A stretch of 64,000 nt of DNA from Enterobacter ludwigii. GTDB taxonomy: Bacteria > Pseudomonadota > Gammaproteobacteria > Enterobacterales > Enterobacteriaceae. Position numbers and translations under genes: made by a program. This document shows positions 8,187-19,784 of this stretch, piece by piece. The stretch is taken from contig CP083824.1 of assembly GCA_023023105.1 (NCBI GenBank), forward strand, positions 1,116,001-1,180,000, read 5' to 3'. Positions within the stretch are counted from its first letter, which is position 1, and each line of letters opens with the position of its first letter. Under the pieces are notes generated by a model that did not search any database, was not told where the DNA came from, and saw only the letters and a list, made by a program, of their open reading frames with translations.

Positions 8187-10685
8187 TCAATCTTTCGGTT
8201 TAAACCGCAACAGTCGGTTGGCGTTGCTCACCACGGTGATGGAGGAGAGCGCCATGGCTGCACCTGCGACCACCGGGTTCAGCAGCGTGCCGGTCAGCGG
8301 CCACAAAATCCCGGCGGCAATCGGAATGCCGAAACTGTTGTAGATAAATGCCCCCAGCAGGTTCTGCTTCATGTTGCGCAACGTGGCTTTTGAAATGGCC
8401 AGCGCATCAGCAACGCCCATCAGGCTATGGCGCATCAGCGTGATCGCTGCCGTCTCGATAGCGACATCGCTCCCGCCTCCCATGGCGATACCGACATCCG
8501 CCTGGGCCAGCGCAGGGGCATCGTTGATGCCGTCGCCGACCATTGCCACCTGACGCCCCTGGCTTTGCAGTTTCTTGATTGCGTCAGCTTTACCGTCCGG
8601 CAGTACGCCAGCAATGACCTCATCAATACCGGCTTCTTTCGCGATGGCGTTGGCGGTGGTCGGGTTATCCCCGGTCAGCATGACCAGGCGATAACCCGCG
8701 CGGTGCAGGCGTTTTAAGGCATCCACACTGTCCTGGCGAAGCGGATCGCGCACGGCCAGCAGCGCGGCGGCTTTGCCATCCACCGCCAGCAGAACCGGCG
8801 TGGCGCCCTGAGACGCCTGCGCCTTCAACTCGCTTTCCAGCTCGGCAGTATCAATACCGTTTTCATTGAGCAATGCCTGGTTGCCCAGCAGCAGCGCGTG
8901 GCCATCTGCTTCACCGCTGACGCCGAGCCCGCGCAGGGTGCGGAAATTGCTCACCTGCGGCAGGCTGGCATTCCCGGCTTTCTCAATAATCGCGCGAGCC
9001 AGAGGATGGCTGGAGCCTTGCTCAAGCGCGGCAGCAAGACGCAGTGCGTCATTTTTTGTCAGGCCTGTCGTATTCACGGCCACAACCTGCGGTTTGCCTT
9101 CGGTCAGCGTGCCGGTTTTATCAAACACCAGCGTGTCGAGCGTACTGGCCCGCTGCAGTGCATCCGCATCCCGCACCAGCACGCCAAACTCGGCGGCGCG
9201 GCCTACGCCGGAGATAATCGACATCGGTGTGGCAAGACCGAGTGCGCAAGGACAGGCGATGATCAGCACCGTGGTGGCGATCACCAGGGTATAAACAATC
9301 TGCGGTGCGGGGCCGAAAAAGTACCAGATAGCCGCGCTCAGCAGGGCAATACCGACCACGACCGGAACAAAAACGGCTGAGATTTTATCCGCAAGCTGGC
9401 CAATTTCCGGCTTGCTGCTCTGCGCCTGGCGCACCATGCGGATAATGCGTGACAGGGTGGTGTGGCTGCCGACGGCGCTGGCGGTGAACAGCACGCTGCC
9501 GTCCTGTACCACCGTACCGGCATGAACGGCGTCACCGTGGGATTTCTGCTGAGGGATAGGCTCGCCGGTCAGCATCGCTTCATCCAGCCAGGCTTCGCCC
9601 TGGGATATCTTACCGTCAACGGGCACGCGGTCGCCCGTGGTCAGTCGCAGCGTCATGCCGGGCTGAACCTCGGCCAGCGGAACGCTCTTTTCACCGTCCT
9701 CTGTGACCACGCGCGCGGTTGGCGGCGTTAAATCAAGTAATCTTTCCAGCGCTTTTGAGGAACGCTGACGCGCGCGGGCTTCCAGCATATGGCCCAGGTT
9801 AATCAGGCCGATAATCATCGCGCTCGCTTCATAATAGAGATGTCGCGCCTCCATCGGGAACCACTGGGGCCAGACGTTCACGCTCATCGAATATAGCCAC
9901 GCCGTGCCGGTGCCGAGCGCTACCAGCGTATCCATTGTCGCCGTGCGGTTTTTCAGGCTCTTCCAGGCGCTGGTATAAAAATGTCCGCCTGCAACGATCA
10001 TCACCCCAAGGGTGATCAAACCGATCGCCAGCCACAGCGTGCGGTTGTCGTCGGTGACCATCATGTTGTCGCCGAGCATGCCCCACACCATCACCGGAAC
10101 CCCGACCAGCAGGGCAACTATTGCCTGCCAGCGGAAGCGTTTCATGGTGGCAACCGCCGTTTCCTGCTGACGTTCACGACGCTTTGCATCGTCTTCGATG
10201 GCTTCAGCGCCGTAGCCTGCTTTCTCAACGGCCTGCACTAAATCTGCGGCGGAGGCACTGCCCATCACCAGCGCGGTGCGCTCCGCAAGATTGACCCGTG
10301 CCTGCGCGACGCCCGGTACGGCCTGTAAGGCGTTTTGTACCCGGGAGACGCAGCTGGCGCAGCTCATGCCGTTGATCAGCAGCTGTTGGCTGTCATCAAT
10401 ATCATCAGCTACCGGAAGCTCAGGAGTGGCCGCTGTCAGTGCTTCCGACGGGGATGATGACTCTGCCAGCGGTTTAGCCTTTGGGTGGCTCAGCTCCGCC
10501 CCGTAACCGGCCTGCTTGATGGTATCAATCAGCGCATCCGCGCTGGCGCTACCGGTTACGGCGGCATGATCGATGGTAACTTCAGCACTTTCAACGTCAG
10601 GACGCTGTTCCAGACTTTCTTTAACGCGTTTGACACAGTGGCCGCAGGAGAGGCCGTCCAATGTCAGGTCAATAGTGTGAGACAT
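8187..10685 (-). CDS. copA: Copper-exporting P1B-type ATPase
   Basis: Inner-membrane pump that exports Cu(I) from cytoplasm to periplasm. It is 832 aa, against 834 in E. coli, starting at the ATG at 10685 ([11 protein letters not shown]). Two N-terminal heavy-metal domains carry C14-x-x-C17 (GLSCGHC) and GMSCASC near residue 110. Membrane helices follow, then the TGEP actuator loop, the C-P-C translocation motif (IIACPCALG, near 478), the phosphorylation motif [10 protein letters not shown] (near 522), and GDGINDAP. No family residue is missing. A CueR-type promoter precedes it, and the activator cueR is divergent about 108 bp away. Confidence 0.97.
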   Translation of the reverse strand: MSHTIDLTLDGLSCGHCVKRVKESLEQRPDVESAEVTIDHAAVTGSASADALIDTIKQAGYGAELSHPKAKPLAESSSPSEALTAATPELPVADDIDDSQQLLINGMSCASCVSRVQNALQAVPGVAQARVNLAERTALVMGSASAADLVQAVEKAGYGAEAIEDDAKRRERQQETAVATMKRFRWQAIVALLVGVPVMVWGMLGDNMMVTDDNRTLWLAIGLITLGVMIVAGGHFYTSAWKSLKNRTATMDTLVALGTGTAWLYSMSVNVWPQWFPMEARHLYYEASAMIIGLINLGHMLEARARQRSSKALERLLDLTPPTARVVTEDGEKSVPLAEVQPGMTLRLTTGDRVPVDGKISQGEAWLDEAMLTGEPIPQQKSHGDAVHAGTVVQDGSVLFTASAVGSHTTLSRIIRMVRQAQSSKPEIGQLADKISAVFVPVVVGIALLSAAIWYFFGPAPQIVYTLVIATTVLIIACPCALGLATPMSIISGVGRAAEFGVLVRDADALQRASTLDTLVFDKTGTLTEGKPQVVAVNTTGLTKNDALRLAAALEQGSSHPLARAIIEKAGNASLPQVSNFRTLRGLGVSGEADGHALLLGNQALLNENGIDTAELESELKAQASQGATPVLLAVDGKAAALLAVRDPLRQDSVDALKRLHRAGYRLVMLTGDNPTTANAIAKEAGIDEVIAGVLPDGKADAIKKLQSQGRQVAMVGDGINDAPALAQADVGIAMGGGSDVAIETAAITLMRHSLMGVADALAISKATLRNMKQNLLGAFIYNSFGIPIAAGILWPLTGTLLNPVVAGAAMALSSITVVSNANRLLRFKPKD

Positions 10686-10761
10686 AACAAAACTCCCGTA
10701 TAATGATCTGGTCAGTTGTTGACCAACATAACGCTTTTGGCTAACTGTTATGAAGGTTAAA

Positions 10762-10780
10762 CCTTCCATCAAGGGGAAGG
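10762..10780 (-). promoter_or_regulatory. CueR operator in the copA promoter
   Basis: CCTTCC-ATCAAGG-GGAAGG is a 19 bp dyad. On the minus strand it sits between a -35 TTGACC (10784-10779) and a TAACCT -10 element, giving the overlong 19 bp spacer typical of MerR-family promoters. It is nearly the E. coli copA promoter as I remember it. It lies between divergent copA and cueR. Confidence 0.9.
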
Positions 10781-10793
10781 TCAAGGGGGAAAT

Positions 10794-11204
10794 GTGAATA
10801 TCAGTGATGTTGCGAAAAAAACCGGCTTAACCAGCAAAGCGATTCGCTTTTATGAAGAGAAAGGGCTGGTGACACCGCCGCTGCGCAGCGAAAACGGCTA
10901 CCGCAGTTACACGCAACTGCATCTTGACGAACTGACGCTGCTGCGTCAGGCAAGACAGGTCGGTTTTAATCTGGAAGAGTGTGGCGAGCTGGTGAATCTG
11001 TTTAACGATCCGAAGCGTCACAGCGCTGATGTGAAAAATCGCACGCTGGAAAAGGTGGCTGAGATTGAACGCCACATCACCGAGTTACAGGCGATGCGCA
11101 AACAGCTGCTGGCGCTGGCGGAATCATGTCCGGGAGATGACAGCGCCGATTGCCCGATCATAGATAATCTTGCTGGCTGCTGCCATCGTAAGGCATCTGT
11201 TTAA
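10794..11204 (+). CDS. cueR: Copper-responsive MerR-family activator
   Basis: Cytoplasmic Cu(I) sensor that activates copA and the multicopper oxidase gene by distorting promoter DNA. It is 136 aa: a winged HTH at residues 1-40, a dimerisation helix, then the metal-binding loop with C112 and C120 ([10 protein letters not shown]), and a trailing CCH at 129-131. It begins with GTG at 10794, preceded by AAGGGGGAA; there is no suitable in-frame ATG nearby, and the protein start [12 protein letters not shown] matches E. coli CueR. It is divergent from copA and shares its operator region. Confidence 0.97.
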   Translation: MNISDVAKKTGLTSKAIRFYEEKGLVTPPLRSENGYRSYTQLHLDELTLLRQARQVGFNLEECGELVNLFNDPKRHSADVKNRTLEKVAEIERHITELQAMRKQLLALAESCPGDDSADCPIIDNLAGCCHRKASV

Positions 11205-11653
11205 CAGGCTTTAACCCGCAGAGTTATTCCTTCTACCGCAACGACCTCAACCCGCGTTCCGGCGCTGAGGTCATCGTCGGCCACGACAGGCCACGAACTG
11301 TCGCCCACGCGCATATGTCCACGCCCGTTCACCAGCGCGGTGTCGAGCGTAAAACGCTGGCCGACAATCTGCTGCCCGCGCTGATTAAGGTGCGCATCTA
11401 ACGGTTTCTGCTCGTTAACCCGTCGGTTAAGCCAGCGCCACCACAGCCATGCAGCCACCAGTGTCAGTACGGCAAACAACGCACCTTGCCACGCCCAGTC
11501 GAGCGGCAGAAGCCACACGAGCAGCCCGGTAATGACGGCGGCGACACCGCTCCAGAGCAGGTAGCCGTTGCCGCCCAGCATCTCAGCGGCCAGCAATAAC
11601 CCCCCGAGGCTTAGCCAGAAAGCGTGAGGATATGCGGCAATAAGCTCAATCAT
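11201..11653 (-). CDS. ybbJ: NfeD-family membrane protein YbbJ
   Basis: Inner-membrane protein of 150 aa with three or four hydrophobic helices in the first ~75 residues and a soluble OB-fold NfeD domain at the C terminus (about 85-150). NfeD proteins are partners of SPFH/stomatin proteins in membrane microdomains. It overlaps the stop of qmcA by 4 bases (ATGA at 11650-11653), so the two are translationally coupled. Its 3' end overlaps that of cueR by 4 bases on the opposite strand. Confidence 0.93.
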   Translation of the reverse strand: MIELIAAYPHAFWLSLGGLLLAAEMLGGNGYLLWSGVAAVITGLLVWLLPLDWAWQGALFAVLTLVAAWLWWRWLNRRVNEQKPLDAHLNQRGQQIVGQRFTLDTALVNGRGHMRVGDSSWPVVADDDLSAGTRVEVVAVEGITLRVKAC

Positions 11654-12564
11654 TTTTTACGCTCGTTTCCGCTGTCTTTGATCAGTTCAGCGATCCCGGC
11701 AATAGAGCCCATGAGACTGCTGGCATCCAGCGGCATCATGACCACTTTGCTGTTGTTTGCTGAGCCGATCTGTTTCAGCGCGTCGGTATATTTTTGCGCG
11801 ACAAAGTAGTTCACGGCCTGGATATCACCAGCGGCAATCGCCTCTGACACCATCTGGGTGGCACGAGCTTCCGCTTCGGCCGAACGTTCACGCGCTTCCG
11901 CCTGGAGGAACGCAGACTGGCGATCGCCCTCGGCTTTGAGGATCTGCGACTGTTTTTCCCCTTCCGCTTTGAGGATCTCGGCCTGACGTACCCCTTCGGC
12001 TTCAAGAATATAGGCACGTTTGGTTCGCTCGGCCTTCATCTGGGCGTTCATGGAGGCGATCAGTTCAGCCGGCGGGCGAACGTCGCGGATCTCAATACGG
12101 GTGACTTTGATCCCCCACGGATTCGTCGCTTCATCGACAATGTGCAGCAGTCGGGTATTGATGCTGTCTCGCTGTGAGAGCATCTCATCCAGCTCCATCG
12201 AACCCAGTACGGTACGGATATTGGTCATCGTCAGGTTAACGATAGCCAGCTCCAGATTGCTCACCTCATAGGCCGCTTTTGGCGCATCAATTACCTGAAT
12301 AAAACAGACGGCATCAATGGTGACATTGGCGTTATCCTTAGAGATCACTTCCTGAGAAGGAATATCCAGCACCTGTTCCATCATGTTGATCTTACGACCA
12401 ATTCTGTCCATGAAAGGGACAATCAGGCTTAAACCAGGTTGTAATGTGTTGGTGTAACGTCCGAAACGCTCGACTGTCCACTGGTAACCCTGCGGGACAA
12501 TTTTGACGCCAGCGCCGACAATAACCAGCGCAACGAAAATAAGGACAGGAACAACGATGAGCAT
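11650..12564 (-). CDS. qmcA: SPFH/stomatin-family membrane protein QmcA
   Basis: A flotillin-like membrane scaffold; the E. coli homologue influences FtsH-dependent membrane protein quality control. It is 304 aa: an N-terminal membrane anchor (residues 1-18), an SPFH/PHB domain (~20-200), then a helical region with repeated A-E-G-x-(R/K)-Q-(A/S) units from about 195 to 240, as expected for the coiled coil that drives oligomerisation. The ATG at 12564 has GGAGG just upstream. It forms a two-gene unit with ybbJ and is divergent from fetAB. Confidence 0.95.
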   Translation of the reverse strand: MLIVVPVLIFVALVIVGAGVKIVPQGYQWTVERFGRYTNTLQPGLSLIVPFMDRIGRKINMMEQVLDIPSQEVISKDNANVTIDAVCFIQVIDAPKAAYEVSNLELAIVNLTMTNIRTVLGSMELDEMLSQRDSINTRLLHIVDEATNPWGIKVTRIEIRDVRPPAELIASMNAQMKAERTKRAYILEAEGVRQAEILKAEGEKQSQILKAEGDRQSAFLQAEARERSAEAEARATQMVSEAIAAGDIQAVNYFVAQKYTDALKQIGSANNSKVVMMPLDASSLMGSIAGIAELIKDSGNERKK

Positions 12565-12700
12565 AAAAACCTCCTGTTTTGCATGCTGTGGCGGAAACCG
12601 TATGGCTGTTTGTTGACCCTAAGTATACGAGGAAAGTCGCCATACAATCACTAATCGCCGTAGACTACTGCTAATTATTGGGATGAAGGCAGGAAATAAC

Positions 12701-13372
12701 ATGAAGGATAACAGCGCGATTTTAACAATCGCGGATGTAGGCTACCGTGTGGGTGAAACCACTATTCTGAATAATGTCAGCTTTACCGTTTCGCCGGGGG
12801 AGTTTCGTTTGATCACCGGGCCATCGGGCTGCGGGAAAAGTACGCTGCTAAAAATCATTGCCTCGCTGCTCAGCCCGACCTCAGGCAAGATTTTTTTTGA
12901 GGGGAAGGATATTGCAACGCTCTCTCCTGAGGCGTATCGCCAGCAGGTCTCATACTCGGTACAAACGCCCACGCTCTTCGGCGATACGGTGTATGACAAC
13001 CTGATTTTTCCCTGGAAAATTCGCAATAAGACGCCCGATCCTGAGCGGTTATCGGCCGATCTGGAACGTTTTGGCTTGCCGCAGGAGACGCTGACCAAAG
13101 CCGTGAGTGAGTTGTCGGGTGGAGAAAAGCAACGCGTCTCGCTGATCCGTAATCTGCAATTTTTACCCAGGGTGCTGTTGCTGGACGAAATCACCAGCGC
13201 GCTGGATGAGGCCAATAAGCGCAACGTTAACGACATCATTCATCATTACGCCAGCAAGCAGAATGTTGCCGTGCTGTGGGTGACGCACGACGCTAACGAA
13301 ATAACCCATGCGGATGACGTGATTACGCTCCAGCCGCACGGTGGGAAAATGCAGGAGGCTAACCGTGGGTGA
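12701..13372 (+). CDS. fetA: ABC transporter ATP-binding protein FetA
   Basis: ATPase subunit of FetAB, an inner-membrane exporter linked to iron homeostasis and hydrogen peroxide resistance in E. coli. It is 223 aa from the ATG at 12701 (MKDNSAILTI), which has AGGA at good spacing; the ATG at 12683 lacks a ribosome binding site. Motifs are Walker A GPSGCGKST (~residue 40), the Q-loop around SVQTPTLFG, the signature LSGGEKQR (~136), and Walker B VLLLDE followed by the H-loop VTHD. It overlaps fetB by 8 bases. Confidence 0.94.
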   Translation: MKDNSAILTIADVGYRVGETTILNNVSFTVSPGEFRLITGPSGCGKSTLLKIIASLLSPTSGKIFFEGKDIATLSPEAYRQQVSYSVQTPTLFGDTVYDNLIFPWKIRNKTPDPERLSADLERFGLPQETLTKAVSELSGGEKQRVSLIRNLQFLPRVLLLDEITSALDEANKRNVNDIIHHYASKQNVAVLWVTHDANEITHADDVITLQPHGGKMQEANRG

Positions 13373-14147
13373 GCATAATATTACCAATGAATCCCTGGCG
13401 TTTTCGATGGTGCTGGTGCTGATTGCGATTGTGGTCAGCTACCGGGAAAAGCTGGGGCTGGAAAAAGATATTCTGTGGAGTATCTGCCGGGCGGTTATTC
13501 AGCTGATTATTGTCGGCTATGTGCTGAAGTATATTTTCAACGTCAACCACGCCGTGCTGACGCTGCTGATGGTGCTTTTTATCTGCTTTAACGCAGCGTG
13601 GAATGCGCAAAAACGCAGTAAGTACATTGATAAGGCCTTTATCTCGTCGTTTATTGCCATAACGACCGGGACGGCGCTCACGCTGGCAGTGCTGGTGCTC
13701 TCTGGTTCAATTGTGTTTACGCCAATGCAGGTCATCCCCATTTCCGGAATGATCGCCGGAAACGCGATGGTTGCCGTGGGGCTGTGTTACAACAATCTGG
13801 GCCAACGGTTCAGCAGTGAACAGCAGCAGTTGCAGGAGAAGTTAAGCCTGGGGGCAACGCCTAAAATGGCCTCGGCGCGGCTGATCCGTGAGAGCATCCG
13901 TTCATCGCTGATCCCGACGGTGGATTCTGCCAAAACGGTGGGACTGGTGAGCCTGCCGGGTATGATGTCGGGGCTGATTTTTGCCGGTATCGATCCGGTA
14001 AAAGCGATTAAGTATCAGATTATGGTAACGTTTATGCTGCTCTCAACGGCGAGCCTGTCAACCATCATTGCCTGTTACCTGACCTACCGGAAGTTCTATA
14101 ACGCGCGCCACCAGCTGGTGGTGACGCAGTTGAAAAAGACGGGGTAA
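13365..14147 (+). CDS. fetB: ABC transporter permease FetB
   Basis: Membrane subunit of FetAB (UPF0014 family) with about seven hydrophobic segments. I placed the start at the GTG at 13365 because AGGAGG (13353-13358) lies six bases upstream and the protein then begins GEHNITNES as in E. coli FetB; this gives 260 aa. It overlaps the fetA stop, suggesting coupled translation. The conserved block VIPISGMIAGNAMVAVGL is present near residue 115. A REP hairpin follows the stop. Confidence 0.93.
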   Translation: MGEHNITNESLAFSMVLVLIAIVVSYREKLGLEKDILWSICRAVIQLIIVGYVLKYIFNVNHAVLTLLMVLFICFNAAWNAQKRSKYIDKAFISSFIAITTGTALTLAVLVLSGSIVFTPMQVIPISGMIAGNAMVAVGLCYNNLGQRFSSEQQQLQEKLSLGATPKMASARLIRESIRSSLIPTVDSAKTVGLVSLPGMMSGLIFAGIDPVKAIKYQIMVTFMLLSTASLSTIIACYLTYRKFYNARHQLVVTQLKKTG

Positions 14148-14162
14148 TATCGGCTTTTGTCG

Positions 14163-14190
14163 GCCCGGTAAGGCGAAGCCGCCCCCGGGC
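14163..14190 (+). repeat. REP-type palindrome between fetB and cnoX
   Basis: GCCCGGTAAGGCGAAGCC followed by GCCCCCGGGC forms an imperfect hairpin of the same type as at 6628. It lies in the convergent gap between fetB and cnoX. Confidence 0.8.
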
Positions 14191-14198
14191 AAAGTGCA

Positions 14199-15882
<1,684 letters not shown>

Positions 15883-15910
15883 AACTTTACCTGTCAGGAT
15901 CTCCGCTTAA

Positions 15911-16534
15911 TCAGGAGTCATGTTTAACTAAAGGGGCCAGCCGCGTTGCCATCCAGTCGGCAATAAACGGCTGAGCATCGCGATTGGGATGGATCCCATC
16001 GTCTTGCATCCATTGGGGTTTGAGATAGACCTCTTCCATGAAAAATGGCAGCAGCGGAATATCAAACTCTTTGGCAAGCTTTGGGTAGATCGCGCTAAAG
16101 GCCTCATTATACCGACGACCGTAGTTAGCGGGCAGGCGAATTTGCATCAGCAGCGGCTGGGCGTTTGCCGCCTTGATATCCTGCAGAATGGTGCGCAGCG
16201 TCTGTTCTGTTTGCTGAGGCTGAAAACCGCGCAGGCCATCATTGCCGCCAAGCTCAACCAGCACCCAGCGCGGCTGATGCTGTTTGAGTAAGGCAGGCAG
16301 CCGCGACAAGCCCTGCTGCGAGGTATCGCCGCTGATGCTGGCATTGATCACCGGCGTTGTGCTCTGCCATTTATCATTGAGCAAAGCAGGCCAGGCCGCG
16401 CTGGCGGCCATGCGATAGCCTGCACTCAGGCTGTCGCCGAGAACCAGTAACGTGTCCGCTGCCGCCGCGCGGAAGGTCATCAGAATCAAAAACAGGAAGG
16501 GCAAATGCCAGCGGAAAACAGTGTTGAAGTTCAT
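15911..16534 (-). CDS. tesA: Thioesterase I / protease I / lysophospholipase L1
   Basis: Periplasmic SGNH hydrolase acting on acyl-CoA, lysophospholipids and some ester or peptide substrates. It is 207 aa with a signal peptide of about 25 residues (MNFNTVFRWHLPFL... ending FRAAAA). The nucleophile is in GDSLSAG just after the mature start; GGNDG and the catalytic pair in DDGIHPN near the C terminus are present. Its first 30 bases overlap the first 30 bases of divergent ybbA, so the start at 16534 is supported by matching the E. coli arrangement; no long upstream extension is plausible. Confidence 0.95.
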   Translation of the reverse strand: MNFNTVFRWHLPFLFLILMTFRAAAADTLLVLGDSLSAGYRMAASAAWPALLNDKWQSTTPVINASISGDTSQQGLSRLPALLKQHQPRWVLVELGGNDGLRGFQPQQTEQTLRTILQDIKAANAQPLLMQIRLPANYGRRYNEAFSAIYPKLAKEFDIPLLPFFMEEVYLKPQWMQDDGIHPNRDAQPFIADWMATRLAPLVKHDS

Positions 16535-17191
16535 CGTCTTAAGAAATCCGTCGGTCAGGGGGAACACGAGCTTTCCATCCTTACTGGAGTTGAACTCGTT
16601 GTCAAACGCGCTGAAACCATCGCGCTGATTGGCGAATCCGGTTCCGGTAAGTCTACGCTGCTGGCAATTTTGGCGGGTCTGGACGACGGAAGCAGCGGAG
16701 GGGTCCACCTTGTCGGGCAACCGCTGCATCAGCTTGATGAAGAGGCGCGCGCTGCGCTGCGTGCGCGACACATCGGTTTTGTTTTTCAGTCCTTTATGCT
16801 TATCCCGACGCTGAACGCGCTGGAAAACGTCGAACTCCCGGCGCTTCTGCGCGGCGAAAATAGCCGTGAAAGCCGCGCGCATGCAAAGGCCTTACTGGAG
16901 CAACTGGGGTTGGGCAAACGCCTCGACCATCTTCCGGCACAGCTTTCCGGCGGGGAGCAACAGCGCGTGGCGCTGGCGCGCGCGTTTAACGGTCGTCCGG
17001 AGGTACTGTTCGCTGATGAGCCTACCGGTAACCTTGACCGTAAAACCGGGGACAAGATTGCTGACCTGCTGTTTTCGCTCAACCGTGAACATGGCACTAC
17101 GCTGATCCTCGTGACCCACGACCCGCAACTTGCCGCCCGCTGTGACCGTCGTCTGCGGCTGGTCAACGGTGTTCTTCAGGAGGAAGCATGA
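16505..17191 (+). CDS. ybbA: ABC transporter ATP-binding protein YbbA
   Basis: ATPase of the YbbAP complex, in the LolD/MacB-like class of mechanotransmitting ABC systems. It is 228 aa with Walker A GESGSGKST (~residue 43), Q-loop VFQSFML (~93), signature LSGGEQQR (~145), Walker B VLFADEPTGNLD (~165) and H-loop VTHD. The start codon lies inside the divergent tesA coding region, giving a 30 bp head-to-head overlap. It overlaps ybbP by 4 bases. Confidence 0.94.
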   Translation: MPAENSVEVHRLKKSVGQGEHELSILTGVELVVKRAETIALIGESGSGKSTLLAILAGLDDGSSGGVHLVGQPLHQLDEEARAALRARHIGFVFQSFMLIPTLNALENVELPALLRGENSRESRAHAKALLEQLGLGKRLDHLPAQLSGGEQQRVALARAFNGRPEVLFADEPTGNLDRKTGDKIADLLFSLNREHGTTLILVTHDPQLAARCDRRLRLVNGVLQEEA

Positions 17192-19602
17192 TTGCCCGCT
17201 GGTTCTGGCGCGAGTGGCGCTCGCCCTCGCTGCTGATAGTCTGGCTGGCCTTAAGCCTGGCGGTAGCGTGCGTGCTGGCGCTCGGCAGCGTCAGCGACCG
17301 CATGGAGAAAGGGCTCAGTCAGCAAAGCCGGGAGTTTATGGCGGGAGACAGGGCGCTACAAAGTTCACGCGGGGTTCCGCCGGGCTGGATTGATGAAGCG
17401 CGCAAGCGGGGGCTCAAGGTCGGGGAGCAGATAAGCTTCCAGACCATGACCTTCGCGGGCGAAACGCCGCAGCTGGCAAGCGTCAAAGCCGTCGATGACA
17501 TCTACCCGATGTATGGCGAACTGCAAACCAGCCCACCAGGGTTGAAACCCAAACCCGGCACGGTGCTGCTAGCGCCGCGCCTGATGGCGCTGTTGAACCT
17601 GAATACGGGCGACAGCATTGATGTCGGTGATGCTACGCTGAAAATTGCCGGGGAAGTGGTTCAGGAACCTGACTCCGGGTTTAATCCGTTCCAGCTCGCG
17701 CCGCGATTACTGATGAACACCGCCGATGTGGCGAAAACCAATGCCGTACAGCCGGGTAGCCGCGTCACCTGGCGCTATAAGTTTGGCGGCACGCCTGCCC
17801 AGCTTGACGCGTATGAAAAATGGCTTCTGCCGCAGTTAAAACCGGAACACCGCTGGTACGGGCTGGAGCAGGACGAGGGAGCGCTCGGTAAGTCCCTCGA
17901 GCGTTCTCAGCAGTTCCTGCTGCTTTCGGCCCTGTTAACGCTATTGCTGGCAGTGGCGGCAGTTGCCGTCGCAATGGGGCACTACTGCCGCAGCCGTTAC
18001 GATCTGGTGGCGGTTCTCAAAACGCTGGGTGCGGGCAGGGTGCAGTTGCGTAAGCTGATTGTCGGCCAGTGGCTGATGCTGCTGCTTTTCTCGGCCTTCA
18101 CCGGCGGGGTAATGGGGCTACTGTTCGAAAAACTGCTGATGGTGATGCTGAAACCGGTGCTCCCGGCAGCATTGCCGCCGGCCAGCCTCTGGCCGTGGCT
18201 GTGGGCGATGGGCGCGATGACGGTAATTTCGGTGCTGGTGGGGCTCCGTTCGTACCGGCTGTTGATTGCGACGCAGCCGCTGCGTGTTTTACGCCGTGAC
18301 GTCGTGGCAAACGTCTGGCCGCTGAAGTTCTATCTTCCTGTGATAATCGCGGTGGCGGTTGGGCTGCTGACCTGGCTGATGGGGGGCAGCACTCTGCTTT
18401 GGGCAGTACTGTCCGGGGCGGTTGTTCTGGCGCTGCTGTGCGGCGTACTGGGCTGGATACTGCTCAATATTCTGAAAAAAATCACGGTAAAATCGCTTCC
18501 CGTGCGGCTGGCAGTGAACCGTCTGCTGCATCAGCCCTGGTCCACGCTCAGCCAGCTTTCGGCGTTTTCGCTGTCGTTTATGCTGTTGGCACTTCTGCTG
18601 GTGCTGCGAGGCGATCTGCTGGATCGCTGGCAGCAGCAGCTTCCGCCGGAAAGCCCAAACTATTTCCTGATCAATATCGCGCCTGAGCAGGTCACGCCGC
18701 TGAAGGGATTTCTGTCGGAGCATCACATTATCCCCGAGTCGTTCTACCCCATCGTTCGCGCGCGGCTGACGCAGATCAACGGTCAGTCAACGGAAGGGAA
18801 CAAGGACGAGTCGCTTAACCGCGAGCTGAACCTGACCTGGCAGGAAAAACGCCCCGATCATAACCCCATTACCGCCGGAACCTGGCCGCCGAAAGTGGGG
18901 GAAGTGTCGATGGAAGAGGGGCTGGCGAAGCGTCTGAGCGTTAAGCTGGGAGACAGCGTCACGTTTACCGGGGATACGCAGGATTTTACCGCGAAAGTCA
19001 CCAGCCTGCGTAAGGTGGACTGGGAAAGCCTTCGGCCCAACTTCTTCTTTATCTTCCCGCCGGGGGCGCTGGACGGGCAGCCACAGAGTTGGCTGACCAG
19101 CTTCCGCTGGGAAAACGGCAACGGCATGCTGACCCAGCTTAACCGGGAGTTTCCGACGGTCAGCCTGCTGGATATTGGGGCGATCCTGAAGCAGGTGGGA
19201 CAGGTGCTGGAGCAGGTGAGCCGCGCACTGGAGGTGATGGTGGTGCTGGTTACGATCTGTGGCGTGCTGTTGCTGCTGGCCCAGGTACAGGTGGGGATGC
19301 GCCAGCGCCATCAGGAGCTGGTGGTTTACCGCACGCTGGGGGCCGGTAAGCGGCTGCTGCGGGCGACGCTCTGGAGTGAATTCGCACTGCTGGGGCTGGT
19401 GGCAGGTCTGGTCGCGGCCATTGGTGCAGAGACGGCGCTGGCTGTCCTGCAGACAAAGGTCTTCGACTTCCCATGGGAGCCTGACTGGCGTCTTTGGCTG
19501 ACATTGCCTCTCTTTGGTGCGGTACTGCTTTCCCTCTGTGGAGGCTGGCTCGGTACACGCTTGTTAAAGGGCAAAGCCCTGTTCCGCCAGTTTGAGAGTT
19601 GA
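17188..19602 (+). CDS. ybbP: ABC transporter permease YbbP (FtsX/MacB type)
   Basis: Large inner-membrane permease partner of YbbA, 804 aa, the usual length. One helix near residues 12-34 and a large periplasmic domain (~35-250) are followed by grouped helices around 255-425, a second periplasmic domain (~480-670) and three C-terminal helices with the FtsX-type sequence VGMRQRHQELVVYRTLGAG. Duplicated FtsX domains are typical of this family. The substrate is not firmly known; lipid handling or toxic hydrophobic compounds have been proposed. It overlaps ybbA by 4 bases and so forms one operon. Confidence 0.93.
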   Translation: MIARWFWREWRSPSLLIVWLALSLAVACVLALGSVSDRMEKGLSQQSREFMAGDRALQSSRGVPPGWIDEARKRGLKVGEQISFQTMTFAGETPQLASVKAVDDIYPMYGELQTSPPGLKPKPGTVLLAPRLMALLNLNTGDSIDVGDATLKIAGEVVQEPDSGFNPFQLAPRLLMNTADVAKTNAVQPGSRVTWRYKFGGTPAQLDAYEKWLLPQLKPEHRWYGLEQDEGALGKSLERSQQFLLLSALLTLLLAVAAVAVAMGHYCRSRYDLVAVLKTLGAGRVQLRKLIVGQWLMLLLFSAFTGGVMGLLFEKLLMVMLKPVLPAALPPASLWPWLWAMGAMTVISVLVGLRSYRLLIATQPLRVLRRDVVANVWPLKFYLPVIIAVAVGLLTWLMGGSTLLWAVLSGAVVLALLCGVLGWILLNILKKITVKSLPVRLAVNRLLHQPWSTLSQLSAFSLSFMLLALLLVLRGDLLDRWQQQLPPESPNYFLINIAPEQVTPLKGFLSEHHIIPESFYPIVRARLTQINGQSTEGNKDESLNRELNLTWQEKRPDHNPITAGTWPPKVGEVSMEEGLAKRLSVKLGDSVTFTGDTQDFTAKVTSLRKVDWESLRPNFFFIFPPGALDGQPQSWLTSFRWENGNGMLTQLNREFPTVSLLDIGAILKQVGQVLEQVSRALEVMVVLVTICGVLLLLAQVQVGMRQRHQELVVYRTLGAGKRLLRATLWSEFALLGLVAGLVAAIGAETALAVLQTKVFDFPWEPDWRLWLTLPLFGAVLLSLCGGWLGTRLLKGKALFRQFES

Positions 19603-19619
19603 TTCAATGTGGTGATAAT

Positions 19620-19647
19620 TACGCACCGGTTTTTATATCGGTGCGTA
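19620..19647 (+). terminator. Hairpin after ybbP
   Basis: TACGCACCG and CGGTGCGTA form a 9 bp stem with a 10 base AT-rich loop, 17 bases past the ybbP stop. The following bases (GTAATTTAATGG) are T-rich but not a clean T run. Confidence 0.55.
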
Positions 19648-19784
19648 GTAATTTAATGGCACAAAAAGATAATACCCACTCATTTAGTAGCACAAAACAT
19701 TAAAAAACCGTCCACACAGACTGATTATTTCCAGTTAATATTCACCCGCTAAATATTTAGCAGCGTGTCTATTAAGGAAAAATA

